Source of the DNA: Candidatus Poribacteria bacterium WGA-3G
Lineage (GTDB): Bacteria; Poribacteria; WGA-4E; WGA-3G
NCBI GenBank assembly: GCA_000406005.1
Contig: ASZN01000008.1
Coordinates: forward strand, 62,001-126,000
DNA length: 64,000 nt
Reading direction: 5' to 3'
Within the stretch, counting starts at the first letter, position 1, and every line of letters begins with the position of its first letter. The notes under the pieces were generated by a model that had not been told where the DNA came from, did no database searches, and saw only the letters and a list, made by a program, of their open reading frames with translations. This document shows positions 60,035 through 64,000 of the stretch, piece by piece. The position numbers and the translations under genes were made by a program.

Positions 60035-61461
60035 TGCAATATTCAATAGTCAATTTCTCAGAATTTAAAGCGGATGATTTCAGAATTGATGCCGAATATT
60101 GGCACCCTGACTTCATTGAGAACGCCCATCTCGTTTCACCACATCAGAAGATGAGAGATTTTGTGTCTTCAGACATCCTCAACATCAAATCGACTCCCAT
60201 AAATCGAGACTTTGAGTACCTTGGAAGTTCCCAAATTTCGCTGAAGAGTTTTGAATATAAAACAACAAGAGTGCAATTGGGCGAGGAACCGGAACGGGCG
60301 TATCACCTTTTAGAAAAAGGCGATGTTGTTGTTTCTACAGTGATGCCTGATCAGAATGCCGTTGCCCTTATTGAAACTGATGGTGTTGTTGGTAGCAGCG
60401 ATCTAGCTGTTCTAAGATCCAACGGCATACAACCAGAGTATCTCTTGGCTTTTTGCAAAACAACCTATTTTGTAAACTGTTTAATACGAGCAAATAAGGG
60501 GAGTCTATATCCTGCCGTATCAATTAGGGACGTTTTGGATACAGCCTTGTTTGTTCCATCTGATTCCTTTGAGGCGTTGATTGTTAAAGCCGTTAAAACT
60601 TCTATTTTTGATATTGATAGATCTAAACAGATTTATGCCCAAGCGGAAAGCCTTCTTCTTTCCGAACTGGGTTTGGCAAACTGGCGGCCGAAATCGCAGT
60701 TAACCTTCGTCAAAAACTTCTCCGATATGCAACGCGCAGGACGTATTGACTCGGATTACTTCCAACCGAGGTACGAAGAGGTTGTCAATGCTATTCGGAA
60801 TTACCCTGGCGATTCGGATACATTGGGAAATTTGGTTACGCTTAAACAATGCATTGAGGTGGAGAGATTGGAAGACCTTGAAGAGGGTATCCCGTTTGTG
60901 TGCGCCAGCGATCTCAACCCATTTGAAATCACCACGGAAAAATACATTTCCGAAGAACTATATGCCGAAATGCAAGAACACCAACCGCAAAAAGGTGAAA
61001 TCCTTTTGAGTAAAGATGGAACTCCCGGCATCGCTTATTATTTTCGCAAAAGACCGAAAAGAATGATTCCGAGTAGTGGGATACTCCGATTAAAAAGCGA
61101 TACCGATAAAGTCGGGCGTGAATATCTAACGCTGGTCCTTAATTCGATTTTGACACAAGAACAGGTTCAACGAGATGTTGCCGGAAGTTCATTAATCCCT
61201 CGTTGGAGATTGGATCAGGTAGCGGCAACGCTGATTCCGTTTCTATTGAAAGAAAAGCAGATTGAAATTGAACAAAGCATATCCGAATCTTTCAGGCTGC
61301 GTAACGGTTCCAAAAAACTTTTAGAACATGTGAAGAAAACTGTCGAAATCGCAATAGAACAAGGTGAACGAGCTGCTAGCAACTGGTTAGAATCCATACG
61401 TCGGAATCGTAATAGACAGGATGGAATGAAAACCAGAAATGGAACATACTACGCGAATTGA
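60034..61461 (+). CDS. Type I restriction specificity subunit-like protein (HsdS)
   Basis: This protein of about 475 residues starts at the ATG overlapping the HEPN stop (TGATG). It has two target-recognition domains, about 40-195 and 255-415, each followed by a helical spacer (EALIVKAVKTSIFDIDRSKQIYAQAESLLLSELG, and KEKQIEIEQSISESFRLRNGSKKLLEHVKKTVEIAIEQG). TRD features include GDVVVSTVMPDQNAVALIETDGVVGSSDLAVLR and GEILLSKDGTPGIAYYF..IPSSGILRL. HsdS proteins set the DNA site bound by the methylase-nuclease complex. No separate HsdR gene is present. Confidence 0.9.
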   Translation: MQYSIVNFSEFKADDFRIDAEYWHPDFIENAHLVSPHQKMRDFVSSDILNIKSTPINRDFEYLGSSQISLKSFEYKTTRVQLGEEPERAYHLLEKGDVVVSTVMPDQNAVALIETDGVVGSSDLAVLRSNGIQPEYLLAFCKTTYFVNCLIRANKGSLYPAVSIRDVLDTALFVPSDSFEALIVKAVKTSIFDIDRSKQIYAQAESLLLSELGLANWRPKSQLTFVKNFSDMQRAGRIDSDYFQPRYEEVVNAIRNYPGDSDTLGNLVTLKQCIEVERLEDLEEGIPFVCASDLNPFEITTEKYISEELYAEMQEHQPQKGEILLSKDGTPGIAYYFRKRPKRMIPSSGILRLKSDTDKVGREYLTLVLNSILTQEQVQRDVAGSSLIPRWRLDQVAATLIPFLLKEKQIEIEQSISESFRLRNGSKKLLEHVKKTVEIAIEQGERAASNWLESIRRNRNRQDGMKTRNGTYYAN

Positions 61462-61530
61462 ATTCACCAATCTAATACGCCGAATTCACGAATAGTACTA
61501 TTTTGTGTGTTTGAAGGCTTTCGACTTCAA

Positions 61531-62355
61531 TCAGTATAGATACGCTGTAAATTGATTTCGGACGCGAATTTTATCTGCGTCGTTACCGAAGCCGAGACTG
61601 AACCAACCCTCATAACCACAACTATTTAATTGCGCAAATAGATCCACAAAATCAATCGTGCCTTCACCGGGGACGAGATGGATTTCATATTCGCCGGTGT
61701 TGTCGTTGAGACGGACCTGACCAATGTTCCCCACGCCGAAAGCGTCCAAGAACCCTTTCCATCCCTCCGGCACGAGATGCCCGTGTGCGACGTTGAATGC
61801 CCACTTGAAGTAGGGAGACTGAATGGCATCGAAGAACCAGCATGTCTCGGCGACGTTATGCGGGATGTAGTGGATTTCGGCGTGTTCTGGTTCCTTGTTA
61901 TGGTTCTCGAAGAAGATGACGATCTCCGCCTGCTCTGCTCGGTCTACCAATTGCTGGATGCGTGCGACAGCGGCATCACGGCGTTGCGCGATGTCCCCGA
62001 AATGATAACCGCCGTGCCCGATGAGCCAACCGCATCCGAGTCGTTGTGCCAGTTCTAAGTTCGCATAGAGATAGTTATCAACGGCTTCAGCCATGATTGG
62101 TACGTACTCGGCGTTATTGATTGCGGAAGATGGGTGGATACCGATGGCGATGTCGTGTGTTTCACAGAGGTTGCGTACTGTGCGGACACGCGCAGCGTCA
62201 AATGAAGCGATGTCATTCGGTGGTACATCGGCTTGGAAGTCGATATATCTGAAGCCATTTTCTGTTGCCCAACGGATTGATTCTTCGATGGGTTTATGTT
62301 TTGGTGCGTCAAATCCGAATCGTTCTTTTTCGTTATCCGGTGAAATCTCTGCCAT
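61531..62355 (-). CDS. Sugar phosphate isomerase/epimerase family TIM-barrel protein
   Basis: This protein of about 274 residues is an AP-endonuclease-2-like barrel (xylose isomerase-like). Key parts are IRWATENGFRYIDFQADVPP, AIGIHPSSAINNAEY, LGCGWLIGHGGYHFGDIAQRRDAA, IVIFFENHNKEPEHAEIH, YFKWAFNVAHGHLVPEGW and HLVPGEGTIDF, providing the usual metal-binding Glu/His/Asp. The ATG at 62355 is chosen; one 17 codons upstream exists. It overlaps the preceding gene by 23 bases. Probable sugar isomerase in a polysaccharide-use gene set; substrate unknown. Confidence 0.85.
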   Translation of the reverse strand: MAEISPDNEKERFGFDAPKHKPIEESIRWATENGFRYIDFQADVPPNDIASFDAARVRTVRNLCETHDIAIGIHPSSAINNAEYVPIMAEAVDNYLYANLELAQRLGCGWLIGHGGYHFGDIAQRRDAAVARIQQLVDRAEQAEIVIFFENHNKEPEHAEIHYIPHNVAETCWFFDAIQSPYFKWAFNVAHGHLVPEGWKGFLDAFGVGNIGQVRLNDNTGEYEIHLVPGEGTIDFVDLFAQLNSCGYEGWFSLGFGNDADKIRVRNQFTAYLY

Positions 62356-63568
62356 CTTGTTGTTCGGTCTCCCATTTTCGGTGCGTTGTGAAGAGCTTGA
62401 CTTCAAAACCGCGCAACCGTGTTATAAATGCACCGTCAGACACGGTAGTTTTCTCATCGCCGTAAAGTTCCATAAACTCGGTACCGTTTAGCGCGTCCAA
62501 TCCAATGACTTCAACCCCCATGTGCGGGTCGGGGTCCTCGTTGACGAGAATAATAAGCCACTCTCTACCGGTTCTGCGAGCCGTTACGCTTACGCCACGC
62601 TTTGAGATAGGTGTGGGGACATCGGTGCGTCCGTCATCAATTGATTGGACTGTAACATAGCCTTCATTGGGTGCTGTGAGAAAGGGTTGCAGCGCGGAGA
62701 GTTCGCTCGTTAGGGCGTAAATCGACTTCCGAAAGGCTTCGTGTCCTTTGGATTTCAGGTAGTGCGATCCCCAATACAAGATGCCTCTTGCACCGTGCGT
62801 GATGCAGACGTACGCCATGAGGCGTGATTCGTCGAAGGTCGGGAACGCGGCGATGTCGCCGTGTTCATCGTCCAAATCGTTCCAGGAAAACGCTTGAAGC
62901 ACCATCCAGACGGGTCTGCCATTACCGACCTGTTTCCATCGGTCAGTAGAGTCGGCAAGACGGATAGTTGGTCGTTCATCAGCATGAACGGGGTAATCGT
63001 CGCATCCGGTGATGTCTACGAAGTCGATGTATTGTCGAACAAATTTCAGGTCGCTATCACGCGCCTCATTTATCCAGACTTGTCGATTGTGTGGATCGAC
63101 GCTGCGGATGAATTCGACCGCCTCGCGCATATTCGGCATAATCTCTGCGGCGCGTTCTTCAGAGTATTGGATAGCGAGCGGTGTTTGCATCCACCATTCG
63201 CCTTTATTCGGGAACACTGCGAGCCGATCCTGTCGCCAGAGTCCACTATATGCGGTGAAGTTCCAGACGATCTCATCAGGACCTTCCCAGATTGCGAGTG
63301 CGGGATGTGTTGCGAGGTTACGGATATGTTCCTGAAATTCCGGTGTCGCGCCGGATTGAAGCGATAACGGCACCCATCCCATCATTCCGTGTGCTTGTAC
63401 GCGGTCGAGTGCCTCGGTATTGCCGCACCGAACAAGGTTAACGCCTGCTTCTGCCATATCTCTGAGTGCGTCATCTTCAGCAGGATGTTCATAAAACCCG
63501 ATGGGGAAGAGGCGACGACCGTCTTGTGTCAGAAATCCATCGCCGTGTCCATAGATTATATCGCCCAT
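62333..63568 (-). CDS. TIM-barrel glycoside hydrolase-like protein
   Basis: This 411-residue protein has the pattern of clan-A glycosidases: RRLFPIGFYEHPAEDDALRDMAEAGVNLVRCG at the start, LATHPALAIWEGPDEIVWN (position of the acid/base Glu, with Glu-Gly-Pro-Asp-Glu), VWINEARDSDLKFVRQYIDFVDITGCDDYP, VWMVLQAFSWND and ILYWGSHYLKSKGHEA, then a C-terminal beta domain (TARRTGREWLIILVNEDPDPHMGVEVIGL). No signal peptide. The exact glycoside hydrolase family cannot be set. Same operon as the isomerase and sulfatase genes. Confidence 0.75.
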   Translation of the reverse strand: MGDIIYGHGDGFLTQDGRRLFPIGFYEHPAEDDALRDMAEAGVNLVRCGNTEALDRVQAHGMMGWVPLSLQSGATPEFQEHIRNLATHPALAIWEGPDEIVWNFTAYSGLWRQDRLAVFPNKGEWWMQTPLAIQYSEERAAEIMPNMREAVEFIRSVDPHNRQVWINEARDSDLKFVRQYIDFVDITGCDDYPVHADERPTIRLADSTDRWKQVGNGRPVWMVLQAFSWNDLDDEHGDIAAFPTFDESRLMAYVCITHGARGILYWGSHYLKSKGHEAFRKSIYALTSELSALQPFLTAPNEGYVTVQSIDDGRTDVPTPISKRGVSVTARRTGREWLIILVNEDPDPHMGVEVIGLDALNGTEFMELYGDEKTTVSDGAFITRLRGFEVKLFTTHRKWETEQQDGRDFTG

Positions 63569-63602
63569 TAAGTACCTCCGTTTCGCCGAGGGTTCGTATT
63601 TT

Positions 63603-64000
63603 TTACGTCAATAGATGATTTTCCCACCATGCGACGTAGTCTGCATCGCTGATATCGGGTGAGAGTCCACGTTTTTCCATACTGTTTTTGAAACTTTCCG
63701 CCATATTTTCGTCCCAATACGTCATGATCTCGGAGGATTCAGGGGTTTCACCCATATCACCCGTTTCTGTCATCCATGCATCGAGTTGCGCAGCGAGTTC
63801 GTTTCGCACGGTGTCATAACGTGAATCTGTAGCGAGATTGTTGGTTTCGTAGGGGTCTGCTTCTAAATCATACAACTCCTCGGACGGACGCGTCTGTTTG
63901 GTGAAATGCTGTTGTGCGGGGGACAACTCACCACGTTCTGCTAACAGCGGTGCCAGACTCCAGAGCGGATACTGCTGTTTCTTATAGCCGTTGAATTGCA
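63603..64000 (-). CDS. Sulfatase, C-terminal part (continues beyond window edge)
   Basis: About 132 residues are visible, reading in from the right edge without a start (QFNGYKKQQYPLWSLAPLLAERGEL..). The segment EELYDLEADPYETNNLATDSRYDTVRNELAAQLDAWMTETGD is the classic C-terminal signature of family S1 sulfatases. The catalytic Cys/formylglycine part lies outside the window. It precedes the glycosidase-like and isomerase genes on the same strand, consistent with use of sulfated polysaccharides. Confidence 0.9.
   Translation of the reverse strand, partial: QFNGYKKQQYPLWSLAPLLAERGELSPAQQHFTKQTRPSEELYDLEADPYETNNLATDSRYDTVRNELAAQLDAWMTETGDMGETPESSEIMTYWDENMAESFKNSMEKRGLSPDISDADYVAWWENHLLT

Overview
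The window looks like a chromosome segment of an uncultivated Gram-negative bacterium, most likely a member of Candidatus Poribacteria or a close relative. That placement is inference, not a database result. It rests on the mix seen here: Kdo transferase (LPS), Tat-exported molybdoenzyme subunits, WD40 proteins, a sulfatase / glycosidase / Gfo-Idh-MocA / sugar-isomerase gene set, tandem large polytopic membrane proteins of the DUF6785 type, and many short palindromic intergenic repeats. No rRNA, tRNA or CRISPR array was recognised.

Layout. 1-9.6 kb: an exported WD40 protein running off the left edge, a CopD-like membrane protein, a periplasmic xanthine/aldehyde dehydrogenase operon (2Fe-2S, Mo and FAD/4Fe-4S subunits plus a small Cys-containing protein), trxA and waaA. 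9.8-19.3 kb: an Rpn-type nuclease gene and a complete four-gene set matching type I Zorya anti-phage defence (zorA-zorB-zorC-zorD). 19.3-34.6 kb: mostly housekeeping genes. These include folB, moaD-moaE, an M20 peptidase, the cluster rsmE / rpe / PASTA protein / fmt / lspA / an IleRS-like protein that lacks both class I signature motifs, and yggT / proC / yggS.

35-42.6 kb holds the most unusual locus. A single 975-residue protein joins an ECF sigma factor, one membrane span and a BNR (Asp-box) propeller. It is flanked on both sides by two-gene sets of mutually similar unknown exported or membrane proteins. An almost invariant bipartite element, GCACCCTTT-N15-GTC, stands upstream of the sigma gene and of both flanking operons. 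This reads as an autoregulated, membrane-tethered sigma factor with its regulon lying next to it.

42.6-50.8 kb: a MITE-like element filled with a REP array, then pgeF, a cupin protein, a zinc-ribbon protein and tatC-tatA. These are followed by an AlbA_2/Schlafen-type protein, nested repeat insertions, an IS3-type orfA remnant abutting a truncated nuclease-helicase restriction gene, and two small unknown genes. 50.8-57.2 kb: an oxidoreductase, an ABC-2 permease and a tandem duplicate of a 648-residue membrane protein. 57.3-61.5 kb: a second defence-like operon made of a nuclease-methylase with altered catalytic motifs, a HEPN protein and an HsdS-like specificity subunit. 61.5-64 kb: a sugar isomerase, a TIM-barrel glycosidase-like protein and the C-terminal end of a sulfatase.

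Two functional links are visible. The MoaD/MoaE proteins make the cofactor type needed by the molybdoenzyme, and TatA/TatC would export its Tat-tagged subunit. Several repeat families share a GTAG (CTAC) motif next to a palindrome, the usual architecture of REP elements. They appear as single hairpins, as pairs, as tandem arrays and nested within one another.
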